A stretch of DNA of 64,000 nt from Nannocystis sp. (GTDB lineage: Bacteria; Myxococcota_A; Polyangia; Nannocystales; Nannocystaceae), in assembly GCA_016712315.1 (NCBI GenBank), contig JADJRG010000013.1, positions 937,501-1,001,500 of the forward strand, read 5' to 3'. Of the stretch, positions 37,609 through 46,767 are shown piece by piece. Made by a program: the position numbers and the translations under genes. Under the pieces are notes generated by a model. It saw only the letters and a list, made by a program, of their open reading frames with translations. It had not been told where the DNA came from and searched no databases. Each line of letters starts with the position of its first letter. Within the stretch, counting starts at the first letter, position 1.

Positions 37609-38589
37609 ATGCGCTTCACTGGCACATTTTTATTCATAATTTCGACGCTCCCGACGCTGCTCGCCGCCTGCGTCCTCGAGCTCAACCCCAAATTCGACCC
37701 CGAAGACAGCGCCACCACCACCGACTCAACCACCAGCGACGGCTCTGGCCCCACCAGCACCACCTCGGAGCCATCGACCAGCCAAGCCACGACCGCCGAG
37801 ACATCGGGCCAACCAACGACCACCGCCTCACCGGCCACCACCGACCCCACCGCCGGCGTCACGGAGGCGACCGACGCCACCACCGACGCCACCACCGACG
37901 CCACCACCGGCGAACCCGAGCCGATCTGCGGCGACAACAAGAAGGACCCCGGCGAAGGCTGCGACGACGGCAATTCCGCGGACAAAGACGGCTGCTCGGC
38001 CAGCTGCGCCCTCGAAGAGCCTACCGGCGTGATCCTCGCCGATCTGCAGCGACCGCAGTCCTTCGGCCCCGGCGACCAGCAGGGCGTCCTCAGCAAACCT
38101 ACATGTCCCCCGGGCCAGGTTATGACCGCCTTCGGCGGCTACACGACCCCGATGTACGAGCACGTCACCAAGGTCAAGGCCTCCTGCGCCCCGATCTCCC
38201 TCAACAACGCCCTCCAGGTCGTCACGGGCCCCGCCGTGGCGGTCGATGGTTACATCGGCTGCTGCAACGCCGGCAACCCGATCTGGGAGCAGGTCTGCCC
38301 CCAAGGCGCCCTCGTCGCCGGCTTCTCCGGCCAATTCGAGCCCTTCGGCGTCTCGTCGCTCAGCGTGCACTGCGCCTATTTCGCCGCCGAGCCGACCGAT
38401 CAAGGGTACAGGCTCAAGAAGAAGGACACCGTCATGCTCGGCCCCAACGGCAAGGCGATCGGAGCCCCGTACTCGCTGCACTGCGCGGAGAACGGGGTCG
38501 TCGACGCGTTGGTCAGCGAGCAGATCGAGAACGCGGTGATCCTCGAGGTCTCCACGGAGTGTCATAACCTCAGGCTCGCCTTCGACTAG
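37609..38589 (+). CDS. Lipoprotein with Thr-rich linker and myxobacterial Cys-rich repeat
   Basis: The 326-residue protein has a lipoprotein signal (FIISTLPTLLAAC), a Thr/Ser linker of about 75 residues with repeated A-T-T-D units, then one myxobacterial disulfide repeat (ICGDNKKDPGEGCDDGN followed by DGCSASC). The C-terminal domain of about 200 residues contains paired cysteines (IGCCNAG, CPPG, LHCAEN). It resembles surface proteins abundant in this group. The frame is open far upstream inside the TPR gene; the ATG at 37609 is the one that gives a signal peptide. Function unknown. Confidence 0.75.
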   Translation: MRFTGTFLFIISTLPTLLAACVLELNPKFDPEDSATTTDSTTSDGSGPTSTTSEPSTSQATTAETSGQPTTTASPATTDPTAGVTEATDATTDATTDATTGEPEPICGDNKKDPGEGCDDGNSADKDGCSASCALEEPTGVILADLQRPQSFGPGDQQGVLSKPTCPPGQVMTAFGGYTTPMYEHVTKVKASCAPISLNNALQVVTGPAVAVDGYIGCCNAGNPIWEQVCPQGALVAGFSGQFEPFGVSSLSVHCAYFAAEPTDQGYRLKKKDTVMLGPNGKAIGAPYSLHCAENGVVDALVSEQIENAVILEVSTECHNLRLAFD

Positions 38590-38597
38590 CCGATCCT

Positions 38598-38623
38598 CTC
38601 GCTCCAGCGAGCCCGCTGGCGAG
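38598..38623 (+). terminator. Hairpin after lipoprotein gene, no T-tract
   Basis: A stem of six pairs (38604-38609 with 38614-38619, loop AGCC) is extended by CTCG/CGAG with a two-base bulge. It starts nine bases after the stop at 38589. No T-run follows, so it may act as an RNA 3' stabiliser or a weak terminator. Confidence 0.3.
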
Positions 38624-38651
38624 ATCCCAGATCCCAGCTACCTTGGCCGCG

Positions 38652-39125
38652 ATGTCAGACGCGCCGCTCTTCTTTGAAAAGACCCTCGACCTCACCGCCC
38701 CGGTCGCCCGCCTCTGGGCCTTCCACGAGCGCCCCGACGCCTTCGCCCTCCTCCAGCCGCCGTGGGAGCGCGCCGAAATTCTAGAGCTCCCCAGCTCCCT
38801 CGAGGTCGGCGCGCGCGCCCGCGTCCGCGTCTACATCGGCCCGATCCCGACGCTCATCGAGGCCGAGCACGTGGCCTATGAGCCAGGTCATTTCTTCGTC
38901 GACGAGATGCGCCGCGGCCCCTTCGCCAGCTGGAGGCACGAGCACCGCTGCGAGCCCACCCCCACCGGCTCCCGCCTCATCGACACGATCACCTACCGCC
39001 TCCCCCTCGGCCGCCTCGGCCAGCTCTTCGGCGGCGCCGCCGTCCGTCGCCGCCTGGAGCGCCTCTTCGACTACCGCCACCAGGTCACCAAGCGCTACGT
39101 CGAAGCCCAGGGGCCGCTCGCCTGA
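38652..39125 (+). CDS. SRPBCC-family ligand-binding protein
   Basis: The 157-residue protein has the START/SRPBCC pattern: FFEKTLDLTAPVARLWAFHERPDAFALLQPP at the N-terminus, where a helix follows the first strand, then a series of strands (RVRVYIGPIPTLIEAEHVAYE, FVDEMRRGPFASWRHEHRCEP) and a long C-terminal helix (RRRLERLFDYRHQVTKRYVEAQ). Such proteins bind lipids or aromatic ligands in a deep pocket. It resembles the domain found with YfcH-type epimerases, but no epimerase is adjacent. Start 38652 is the first ATG. Confidence 0.8.
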   Translation: MSDAPLFFEKTLDLTAPVARLWAFHERPDAFALLQPPWERAEILELPSSLEVGARARVRVYIGPIPTLIEAEHVAYEPGHFFVDEMRRGPFASWRHEHRCEPTPTGSRLIDTITYRLPLGRLGQLFGGAAVRRRLERLFDYRHQVTKRYVEAQGPLA

Positions 39126-39147
39126 CCCGCCGTCCATCGCCGTCGCC

Positions 39148-40125
39148 TCAGCCGCCCAGCAGCTGCAGCGTCAACCACGCCCCAGCGGCCGCGCACAGCG
39201 GGATCGACAGGTTGTCGTCGACGCGGCGGCTCAGCAGCTCTGCGATCGTCGCGGGCAGCGCCGCCCCGATCGCCACCGCCGCCGCCGTCCCGATCGGCAC
39301 GCCGACCAGCAGCGCCAACGACGCCAGCGCCGCCGCGCTCCCGCTCACCAAGAACGCCGACGATCCCTCCAGGCTGCGCCCGTGGATCAGCTTATGGCGG
39401 CCATAACGACGGCCGACGATCGCCGCCAGCGGATCGGCCACCCCCAAGATCACCACCCCGCTCACCTGCACCCGCGGATCGCCGGTCGCCGCCAGGATCA
39501 CGACCGCCGTCGCGTACCAAGTCGCCGAATTCACCCGCCAGTGCTCATGCGGGTGCGCGACCGGCCCCAGCATCTTCATCAGCGCCCGGTTCACCGCTGG
39601 CCAGCGCCGCCGCGACAGCTCCGCGCTCCACGCCCACGCAGCAAAACCCGCCGCCGCCCACAGCAGCGCCGCCTGGCTCAGCAAGAAGATCAGCGACAGC
39701 GACAGCAGCGCCGACGCCATATGGAAGACGTTGCGCTTGTAGTTCGTCGGCCGCAGGCTCGGCACGTGCACCTCGAGCTCCCGCAGCGACCGCGCGAGCG
39801 CGTCGTAGCGGGGCAAGAGCTGCCCGCGCAGGCGCATCCACGCGTCGCGCCCCTCCCCTGCGAGCCCCAGCGTCGGCGCATACGCCTCGATCGAGCGCGC
39901 CAGCTCGGTCAGGCGCTCTCGCAGCGCCAGCGCCGCCCCGCTCGTCTCCGCGAGCGCGAGCGCCTGCTCCATCAGCGCCATCACCCGCTCTAAGCGCAGC
40001 CGCGCGCTCGCGACGATCGAATCGCGCCAGCCCGCCGGGTCCAGCTCTCGCAGCAGCGCCGCGACCTCGAGCGCGAGTTCGCGGACCGAAGGGGTGAATT
40101 CGCTGTCGGCCGAGGCGTAGGACAC
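39148..40125 (-). CDS. Phytol/dolichol kinase-type CTP-dependent membrane kinase
   Basis: The protein has about 325 residues: a cytoplasmic helical N-terminal part of about 130 residues and a polytopic C-terminal domain. The latter has the signatures of the CTP:lipid-alcohol kinase family (SEC59, VTE5, Dgk1): YKRNVFHMASAL near the start and GVADPLAAIVGRRYGRHKLIHGRSLEGSSAF later. These enzymes phosphorylate isoprenoid alcohols or diacylglycerol using CTP. No ATG gives the N-terminus; GTG codons at 40125 and 40140 are candidates, and the start is uncertain. Confidence 0.78.
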   Translation of the reverse strand: MSYASADSEFTPSVRELALEVAALLRELDPAGWRDSIVASARLRLERVMALMEQALALAETSGAALALRERLTELARSIEAYAPTLGLAGEGRDAWMRLRGQLLPRYDALARSLRELEVHVPSLRPTNYKRNVFHMASALLSLSLIFLLSQAALLWAAAGFAAWAWSAELSRRRWPAVNRALMKMLGPVAHPHEHWRVNSATWYATAVVILAATGDPRVQVSGVVILGVADPLAAIVGRRYGRHKLIHGRSLEGSSAFLVSGSAAALASLALLVGVPIGTAAAVAIGAALPATIAELLSRRVDDNLSIPLCAAAGAWLTLQLLGG

Positions 40126-40244
40126 GGGCGGTCGGCCCACTCCATACCAAGACCGCCGCGCCGGCTCAACCTGTGATCGCAACGGCGCGCACCGGCGCGC
40201 GCGCCTGTGCGCGGCCCCGGGCCAGCCCGCGCGTCTCGTCGCCG

Positions 40245-42254
40245 CTAATAACCCGAGCCGCAGAGCACGATCGAGCCCGGCGCCAGCCCCAGCGCCGCCG
40301 CGTCATCCACGCTGCTGTGGTCCCAGCGCGGCGCGCTGAGCACCTCTGCGCTCGAACAAGCCGCGACCAGCGCTGGCGCCACCTCCGCCAGCTTCGCCGA
40401 GATCGACGCCCGCAGCCCCGCCGCGAGCATCACCGCTGGCGCCGCCCCAGCCCGCGCCGACGCGTGGTGCACCAAGATCAGCGCCCCCCCGAACATCCCC
40501 GCCAGCAGCCCCTTCAGCTCGTACTGCCAGCGCAGCCGCGACAGCTCCGCCGGCGAGAACTCGTCACCTGTCTCAACGAGCAGGCGAGTCTGCGAGAGAT
40601 CGAGCCCCGCCGCCGAGATCGCCGCGAGCAGCCCCACCACCGCCGACAGCGCCGCCGCCAGCGGCCGCGCCGACAGCAGCCCCGCCGCCCGCCGCGCGTT
40701 GCTGGGCAACACCCCGATCCCGGCGGTCGAGTAGTGCGCCAGCGGGTTGATCGCCCGGATCAGCGCGTCACACAGCCCTCGCAGGTCCTTCGCCGCCGCC
40801 GCCTCGAGGTCGAAGCTCGGCTCACGCAGCTGCTCGTACGCGTCGCGCCGCGCGCACACCTTGAGCATCGTCTTGGGGATCCACGCGAGCGTGCCCTCAT
40901 CGAGGCGCACCTGCACGAAGTCCGCCCCGTTGTGCTCGGTCTTCGCGGAGGGCGACGCGGTGAACAGCGCCAGCGCCTCGCCGCGCCCGCCCTCAGAGAA
41001 GTAAAAAAACTCGACCCGCGCGCCCGGCGTGATCGCCACCGGCGCCGCCGGCGTCGCCTGGAAGCGCCGGATCGTCGCCTCTTGCTCGGCATACGAGACG
41101 TTCCTCAACGGCCGGAAGCAGCGCGGCCAATACGACACGAAGCCGCTCTGCATCGCCGAGCGCAGGTACTCCGCGAGCGAGTTCGCCGCGATCACCCCAT
41201 CCGACCCCTCCGCCGCCGACGCGAAGATGATCGACGCCCGCCGCGGCCCGCTCCCCTTCTCGCCCGTCTTCGACCGCACCAGCCAGGTGTTCCCCTCCGC
41301 CGTGATCTCGTCGAAGAGCAGCGCCTCCTCGTCCTCACCGAAGTTCATGTAGTGCGAGTCATCGCCGGTGAAGCGCGTCCATTGGCTCACCGCCGGCACC
41401 CGGATGCAGCCGCCGCCGGTCGGCTCGACGAAGCTCCACTCGACGTGGATCCCGTCCATCTCCGCGTACAGATCGATCATCTCCTGCGGCGCCCGGATCC
41501 CCCGGAGCTGCTCCAGCTTGCTCTTGCCCGCGCGCCTGCCGATCTCCGCGCGGCGCACGTGGACGTCCTTGCGGGCCCGCAGCGCCCGCACGAACGCCTT
41601 CAGCTCGGCGACCACCTTGGTCATCTCGGTCGCCTCTTCGGCCCTCGCAGCTGCCTTTTGGGCCAGCTTCTCCCCGGCCCCTGCGAGCAACGGATCCGCC
41701 GCGCCGCCCGCGATCAGCAGCGCGACCAGCTCCGCCTCGCTCATCGTCTTCACCCCCAGGCGCGCCGCGTCGTCGAGCTTCGAGCCCGCGTCATCGCCGT
41801 ACACCAGCAGCTCCGTCGAACGCGTCACCCCGCCGCCCACCGCCGCGCCCGCCTCACGCAGCAGCCGCTGCGCCTCGGCCCGCTTCATCAGCACAAAGGT
41901 CCCCGTCAGCGCCACCGACTTGCCAGAGAGCCCCTCCACCGGCCGCGACGGCGTCGGCGCGCCCGCGACGCCCGCAGCCGCCTCGGAAACCGCCGGAGCC
42001 GCCGGAGCCGCTGGAGCCGCCGCCAGCAGCGCCTTGAGCGCCGCCTCATCCAAGATCGTCACCCCGAGCTGCCGCGCCTTCGCCAGCTTCGAGCCCGCCC
42101 GTGCGCCCGCGAACAGGATCGACGTCGTCTTGGTCACGCTCGCGCCGATCGTCGCGCCGAGCCGACCAAGCGCCGCCTCGGCCTGCGCGCGATCGACCTC
42201 GCTAAATTTTCCGGTCAACACCACGATCTTCCCCGAGATCTCAGCGGGCAGCAT
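40245..42254 (-). CDS. Tandem BRCT protein with SMI1/KNR4-like domain
   Basis: The 669-residue protein opens with two BRCT domains of the DNA-ligase type (about residues 4-85 and 105-185): ISGKIVVLTGKF and LSGKSVALTGTF, each followed by GATIG/GAAVG and a SKLAKA or SKLDDA motif. There is no ligase, polymerase or nuclease domain. A region near residues 240-400 (PQEMIDLYAEMDGIHVEW to IAANSLAEYLRSAM) resembles SMI1/KNR4 (SUKH) domains. The C-terminal 250 residues are not recognised. A GTG at 42290 is an alternative start. It may be a phosphoprotein or DNA-damage adaptor (inference). Confidence 0.72.
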   Translation of the reverse strand: MLPAEISGKIVVLTGKFSEVDRAQAEAALGRLGATIGASVTKTTSILFAGARAGSKLAKARQLGVTILDEAALKALLAAAPAAPAAPAVSEAAAGVAGAPTPSRPVEGLSGKSVALTGTFVLMKRAEAQRLLREAGAAVGGGVTRSTELLVYGDDAGSKLDDAARLGVKTMSEAELVALLIAGGAADPLLAGAGEKLAQKAAARAEEATEMTKVVAELKAFVRALRARKDVHVRRAEIGRRAGKSKLEQLRGIRAPQEMIDLYAEMDGIHVEWSFVEPTGGGCIRVPAVSQWTRFTGDDSHYMNFGEDEEALLFDEITAEGNTWLVRSKTGEKGSGPRRASIIFASAAEGSDGVIAANSLAEYLRSAMQSGFVSYWPRCFRPLRNVSYAEQEATIRRFQATPAAPVAITPGARVEFFYFSEGGRGEALALFTASPSAKTEHNGADFVQVRLDEGTLAWIPKTMLKVCARRDAYEQLREPSFDLEAAAAKDLRGLCDALIRAINPLAHYSTAGIGVLPSNARRAAGLLSARPLAAALSAVVGLLAAISAAGLDLSQTRLLVETGDEFSPAELSRLRWQYELKGLLAGMFGGALILVHHASARAGAAPAVMLAAGLRASISAKLAEVAPALVAACSSAEVLSAPRWDHSSVDDAAALGLAPGSIVLCGSGY

Positions 42255-42401
42255 CGCGCCGAAGATCGCACGCTTTCGCGCCCTTGACACCCGCGGCGTC
42301 GCCCTGACACCCGCGCCACACCCACGACCTCGCGGACCTCGGACAATGGCATGTGATCGTCACGCGTTGAGACCTGGCATGCCGCCTGCCTCGTGCCGCC
42401 C

Positions 42402-43298
42402 ATGCTCCGTCACATCACCTCACGCCACTGCGCGCTCGCGCTCCTGCTCACAAGCGCCCTCCCCGCCTGCGCCGGCGACGACAAGGGCGACACCGACACC
42501 GACACCACCGCGACCACGGACGCCACCACCACCACCGCCACAACCACCACCGCCAGCACCGACACGGACACGGCGACCACCGCCGAAACCACCACCGATA
42601 CCACTGGCACCGACACCGACACCGACACCGACACCGGCGACATCGACCCGCTCTGCGTCGCGCCCAGCGGCGTCAAGAGCGGCTTCTACGTCGACTTCAG
42701 CGCGTGGGAGGAGATCGACCCGATGGCCTTCGACGTCACCCTCAAGATCGAGGCCCAGTGCACCATCGAGGCGCTCAGCCCGGGCGCGGGCGCCCTCGAC
42801 GTCGCCCTCCGCTGCACCGAGGGCGACAAGATCGATCTGCCGATCATGCTCAGCCTCAGCGACCTCCCCGGAGACTTCGCCCACACCCTCGAGCAAGACG
42901 CCGCCGTCCGCCTCCAATACCGCTGGAGGAGCGAGGGCCACCACATCGAGCCCGGCCACTGGTTCATCCTCCACGACGCCGCGATGGAGCATCTCCACAT
43001 GATCGGCGTCGACTATGACAGCCCCGGAGGCGGCACCACCACGCCCCTCACGCTCAGCGCAGACGCCTCGCTGTGCGCCAACCCCTGCGGCGACGAGCCC
43101 CTCGACTGCGTCGACACACACCGCGTCTCCGTCCGGGTCAGCGGAGGCGGCGAGAGCGTCACCGTGCTCGACAGCCACCGCGACGCCCTGCTCGCGAACG
43201 GCGTCACCTACGACGTCATCGTGCCCAAAGCGACCCGCCGGTACTGCCTGAACTGTTCTGACAGCTACCGGCTCCTCGTCAGCGCCGCCCCGCAGTGA
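42402..43298 (+). CDS. Lipoprotein with Thr/Asp-rich linker, unknown
   Basis: The product has about 298 residues. The signal ends TSALPAC (lipobox), followed by a linker of about 55 residues made almost entirely of Thr, Asp and Ala, including a (T-D)n run. A C-terminal beta-rich domain of about 210 residues has eight scattered Cys (CVAPSG, CTIEAL, CANPCGDEPLDC, YCLNCS). The DNA of the linker is a trinucleotide-rich repeat that could vary in length. A GTG three codons upstream is an alternative start. No family recognised. Confidence 0.65.
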   Translation: MLRHITSRHCALALLLTSALPACAGDDKGDTDTDTTATTDATTTTATTTTASTDTDTATTAETTTDTTGTDTDTDTDTGDIDPLCVAPSGVKSGFYVDFSAWEEIDPMAFDVTLKIEAQCTIEALSPGAGALDVALRCTEGDKIDLPIMLSLSDLPGDFAHTLEQDAAVRLQYRWRSEGHHIEPGHWFILHDAAMEHLHMIGVDYDSPGGGTTTPLTLSADASLCANPCGDEPLDCVDTHRVSVRVSGGGESVTVLDSHRDALLANGVTYDVIVPKATRRYCLNCSDSYRLLVSAAPQ

Positions 43299-43356
43299 TC
43301 ACCGCGCCCGCCGCCGCCGCGTCGCCTTCGCTGCAGCGGCGGCGCCCTCGAGATCA

Positions 43357-44226
43357 GTGCTAAAGATCGCGCCCGTGCGCCACAACCACCCGCTCGCCCT
43401 CAGCCTCGCGCTCCTCGTCGTCACCGCCGCTTGCGCCGCTCCTGCCGCCCCGCCACCGCCCAACCCCGCCCCAGCGCCGACCCCAACGCCGACCACAGCG
43501 CCAGCGCCAACCCCAGCCCCGCGAGAGCCCGCCGAGCCCGCCACCGCCTCCTTCTTCCAGGCCGGCGACGCCGCGCAGCAACGCGACGACCTCTGGTTCC
43601 ACGGCTGGTCCGCCGACGGCCAGCGCTACGCCTTCGAGACCTGGTATCACGGCCCCGGCGCCACCCGCTGCGAAGGCGTCGCCACCCTCACCGTCGTCGA
43701 CGCCGCCCGCGACGTCTTTGTTGAGGGCGGCCGCCTCGAGCTGCGCCACCGCGACCCCGAGGCCGACGTCTGTGATCCCCCCGATCTCCGCGCCGAGATG
43801 GACCGCCGCCGCCCCGATTTTTTGAGCAAGCACCTCGGCGGGCTCCCCCTCGCGCCTCCCACCCCGACCCGCCCGATCCCCCAGGTCTCCACCCGCGGCG
43901 TCGCCCGCGTCGACCGCATCGAGCTCAGCGGCGGCCGCAGCCTCACCAGCGAGCTCGAGGTCCAACACGGCGGCCGCGACCTGGCCGGAGAGCCAGGTGC
44001 ATCGTACACGCTGCGCCTCAGCGGCCCCAGCGGCCCCGCCCTCGTCGTCGAGCCTGGCGTCCGCCGTCGCCCCTTCGTCTGGGACTACGACCTCAGCAGC
44101 GGCCTCGTCTTCGAGTCCCCCGACGGCCGCCACCTCGCGCTCCTGCTCGCGACCACCAGCCTCAGCTACGAGGGCGACCGCCGCAGCTACCACAGCAACG
44201 GCGTCGCCTTACCCGCCGGCTGGTAG
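43357..44226 (+). CDS. Lipoprotein with DUF2259-like domain
   Basis: The 289-residue protein has a lipoprotein signal ending VTAAC, a Pro/Ala/Thr-rich linker (about residues 28-62), and a domain beginning LWFHGWSADGQRYAFETWY that resembles the predicted-secreted DUF2259 family (assignment from memory). It starts at a GTG; another GTG at 43375 is possible. It lies 58 bases after the preceding lipoprotein gene and converges with the FG-GAP gene at 44241. Function unknown. Confidence 0.65.
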   Translation: MLKIAPVRHNHPLALSLALLVVTAACAAPAAPPPPNPAPAPTPTPTTAPAPTPAPREPAEPATASFFQAGDAAQQRDDLWFHGWSADGQRYAFETWYHGPGATRCEGVATLTVVDAARDVFVEGGRLELRHRDPEADVCDPPDLRAEMDRRRPDFLSKHLGGLPLAPPTPTRPIPQVSTRGVARVDRIELSGGRSLTSELEVQHGGRDLAGEPGASYTLRLSGPSGPALVVEPGVRRRPFVWDYDLSSGLVFESPDGRHLALLLATTSLSYEGDRRSYHSNGVALPAGW

Positions 44227-44240
44227 CGTCGACACACCCG

Positions 44241-46139
44241 CTACTTCGCCTCGATCACCGGCCCCTCCCCGTACACGAGCCGCACATAGTGGCCGGGCGG
44301 GAAGTCGGCGGCTTCAAAGATCTCCACGCTGCGATCGGGCCAGCGCACCTCGACCTCATACTCACAGCCCAGATCGCCGAGGCCGAAGTGCAGCGCCCGC
44401 GTATCGTGTGAATTGTAGGTCCCGCGCCCCGACTTCACCTCACGCGCGATCACCCGCACCGCGCCCTCGGTGGCCTTCCATTTAAGAGAGACCCGCGCCC
44501 CGATCGCGTCGCGGTTCACCGCCACCCCGTCGCCCTCCAGCCGGATCGCCAACCACCCGTTCGAAGCGCCGATCTCGTTGCGGAACAAGAAATTCGGCCG
44601 CCCGCCGCCGCCGTTATCGCGACCGCCCACCAGCAGGTCCAGATCGCCGTCGCCGTCGATGTCCGACCACGCGTGGTTCTGCGCCGCCTTCATCCGGTTC
44701 CACGGGTCGCCCGCCTGGTTGATCCCAGAAGAGGGCCCCACCCGCGCGAACGAGCCGTCTGTCCCTTGGTGCATCAGCCCGAACCACGCCTGCTGGTCCA
44801 CCTGCGAGTAGTTGCCCTCGTATTTTTTATCGCGCGAGAGCCCCAGGTCCATCCGCCCGTCGTTGTCAAAGTCCACCATCGACGCGTCGACGTCGCCCTC
44901 GTTGAACGGCAGCCCCCGCGCCAAGAATTCGTTCTTAAACGAGTACCCGCTCGCCGGTCCTTGGTTGATCAAGAGCTGCGTCGGGTCCGACCACTTTCGT
45001 AGGTAGTCCGTGCTCACCGGGTGCGAGATCGTCGCCACGAAGAGATCCATCAGCCCGTCCCCGTTCACGTCCTCGCACTGGATCCCGAAGCCGTTCGAGC
45101 CCACGAATTCTCCCGCGTCTTTGTCGGGCTCCGCGTCCGCCCCAAAGCCCGTCGACGACAAGAAATAATTCCCGGTCGCCAGCGCCGCGACGCCGCGCGC
45201 CACCCCGACCTCCTTAAAGCGCCCGCTCCCGTCGTTCTCCCACAGGTGATTGCGCCCGTTCGACGAGCTCACCCCGTACGTCGACACCACCACGTCGAGG
45301 TCGCCGTCGTCATCGACATCACAGGCGACGCTGCCGTTGCTCGGCTGCGCCGGCCCGCCGGGCATATACGACGCGGTCACGTCGACGAAGGTCCCGTCGC
45401 CCACCCCGAAGAAGAGCTGGTCGGCCACCGCGAACGACGTGTGGCCGTTGCCGACGAAGATGTCGACGTTGCCGTCGCCGTTGAAGTCGCCGAAGGCCGC
45501 GTTCGCCGCCCGACGGCTCACCTCCACCCCCGCGGCCGGCAGCTCGCTGAAGCGCCCTGCCCCGTCATTGAGGAAGATCCGGTTGTGCTCGCCTGGAAGC
45601 TCCACATCCAGCCCCGCGAACACGTCTTGGTCGCCGTCGTTGTCCAGGTCCGCGAAGCCGAAGAAGCCCGCCTGCACCCACCGCAGCCCGCTCGCCTCGC
45701 TCACGTGCTCGAAGGTGCCGTCGCCGCGGCTGCGGAAGATCAGGTGCTCAAACGGCACCCCCGCCTGCGGGTTCGGGTACAGCGAGTGCGCGATGACCTC
45801 ATCAAAGCCGTCGCCGTCCAGGTCGGCGAAGGCCAAGCGGCTGTGGTCGTTGATCGGGATCGGCGTCTCCGGATTGGCGACAAAATTCTCGGCTCGGATC
45901 CCGCTCACCTCGCTGATGTCGGTAAAAAAACCCTCTCCCAGCGGCGTGAGCGGCGTCGCCTCGCAGATGAACGGCGCCGCCGTCGTACCCGCCGTCTCTG
46001 TCGCGGTCGCGCCCGTACTCGCGCCAGTCGTCCCCTCGCTCGTGCCCGTCGATCCCTCCGTCGCCGTCGACCCTGGCGGCTCATTGCAAGCGAACGAAGC
46101 GGCCAAGAGCACGGGGACAGCGCGGCGGAGTCGAGGCAT
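44241..46139 (-). CDS. FG-GAP/VCBS repeat lipoprotein with ASPIC/UnbV-like C-terminus
   Basis: The 632-residue surface-type protein has a lipobox in LLAASFAC, a Thr/Gly/Ser linker of about 45 residues, then a beta-propeller built from at least seven FG-GAP-like repeats whose Ca-binding loops are clear (FADLDGDGFDEV, FADLDNDGDQDV, FGDFNGDGNVDI, CDVDDDGDLDVV, CEDVNGDGLMDLF, VDFDNDGRMDL, WSDIDGDGDLDLL). The C-terminus (NGWLAIRLEGDGVAVNRDAIGARV) matches the ASPIC/UnbV domain. Such proteins bind calcium and probably mediate adhesion or matrix contacts. An in-frame start lies at 46157, six codons upstream. Confidence 0.88.
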   Translation of the reverse strand: MPRLRRAVPVLLAASFACNEPPGSTATEGSTGTSEGTTGASTGATATETAGTTAAPFICEATPLTPLGEGFFTDISEVSGIRAENFVANPETPIPINDHSRLAFADLDGDGFDEVIAHSLYPNPQAGVPFEHLIFRSRGDGTFEHVSEASGLRWVQAGFFGFADLDNDGDQDVFAGLDVELPGEHNRIFLNDGAGRFSELPAAGVEVSRRAANAAFGDFNGDGNVDIFVGNGHTSFAVADQLFFGVGDGTFVDVTASYMPGGPAQPSNGSVACDVDDDGDLDVVVSTYGVSSSNGRNHLWENDGSGRFKEVGVARGVAALATGNYFLSSTGFGADAEPDKDAGEFVGSNGFGIQCEDVNGDGLMDLFVATISHPVSTDYLRKWSDPTQLLINQGPASGYSFKNEFLARGLPFNEGDVDASMVDFDNDGRMDLGLSRDKKYEGNYSQVDQQAWFGLMHQGTDGSFARVGPSSGINQAGDPWNRMKAAQNHAWSDIDGDGDLDLLVGGRDNGGGGRPNFLFRNEIGASNGWLAIRLEGDGVAVNRDAIGARVSLKWKATEGAVRVIAREVKSGRGTYNSHDTRALHFGLGDLGCEYEVEVRWPDRSVEIFEAADFPPGHYVRLVYGEGPVIEAK

Positions 46140-46182
46140 CTCGCCCGACCATATCACCCTTCACCGCGCGACCGATTCGCCC

Positions 46183-46737
46183 TCACTGCGGCGCCGCGAC
46201 CGTCTTACGCGTCGTCTGGCTCGAGCGCCCGCGGGGCTCGAACAGGCCCGCCGCCACGCAGTCGCCCTCGGCCCCTGCCGCCTTACACGCCGCCAAAGTC
46301 GCCGCCGCGCACGCCTCATCGAGCGACGCCGGCGACGCCGCCTCGCCGGAGAACACCCTCTCCTCGGCCTTCTCTTGCAGCGTGATCGTCTTGGAGAAGG
46401 TCGTCGGCCCGCCCGCGCTCGCCGAGCCCCCCGAGATGCTCACCGACCACTTGCTCTCATCCTTGCAGGACCCGCGCAGCGCCTCTGGCAGCTTCGCGCA
46501 CACGTCGGCCCACGCCTCCTCCTCGACCTTCTCCCGGTCCGGCCCCTCCGCGCGCCCCTCGTAGATCACGGGCGACGCCTTCGCCGCCACCTTCACCGCG
46601 CACGAGTGCGACTCGAGCGTCGCCGGCGCCGCCGCGGCCTCCTTCGCCTCCCCGCACCCGCCGAGCGCCGCGGCGAGCGTCATCATCGTCATCGTCGTCA
46701 TCATCGCCGTGAAGCGCCCGCGGATCGTCGTCATCAC
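46183..46737 (-). CDS. Small lipoprotein, unknown
   Basis: The 184-residue protein starts with a Met-rich signal sequence (several ATG codons in a row in the DNA) ending AAALGGC, a clear lipobox. The mature part is rich in Ala, Glu and Lys with six Cys (HSCAVKV, ADVCAKL, GSCKDES, DEACAAATLAACKAAG, GDCVAA), suggesting disulfides. The first ATG was chosen because only it supplies the positive n-region. It lies 30 bases downstream of the ATP-grasp gene on the same strand. No family recognised. Confidence 0.65.
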   Translation of the reverse strand: MMTTIRGRFTAMMTTMTMMTLAAALGGCGEAKEAAAAPATLESHSCAVKVAAKASPVIYEGRAEGPDREKVEEEAWADVCAKLPEALRGSCKDESKWSVSISGGSASAGGPTTFSKTITLQEKAEERVFSGEAASPASLDEACAAATLAACKAAGAEGDCVAAGLFEPRGRSSQTTRKTVAAPQ

Positions 46738-46767
46738 CGCCGCCCATAGCCCGGCCGCGCCGCCCGG

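Noticed and set aside
40173..42287. Long plus-strand open frame opposite the BRCT/SMI1 gene
   Set aside because: Arg-rich low-complexity shadow; the minus strand has two readable BRCT domains.
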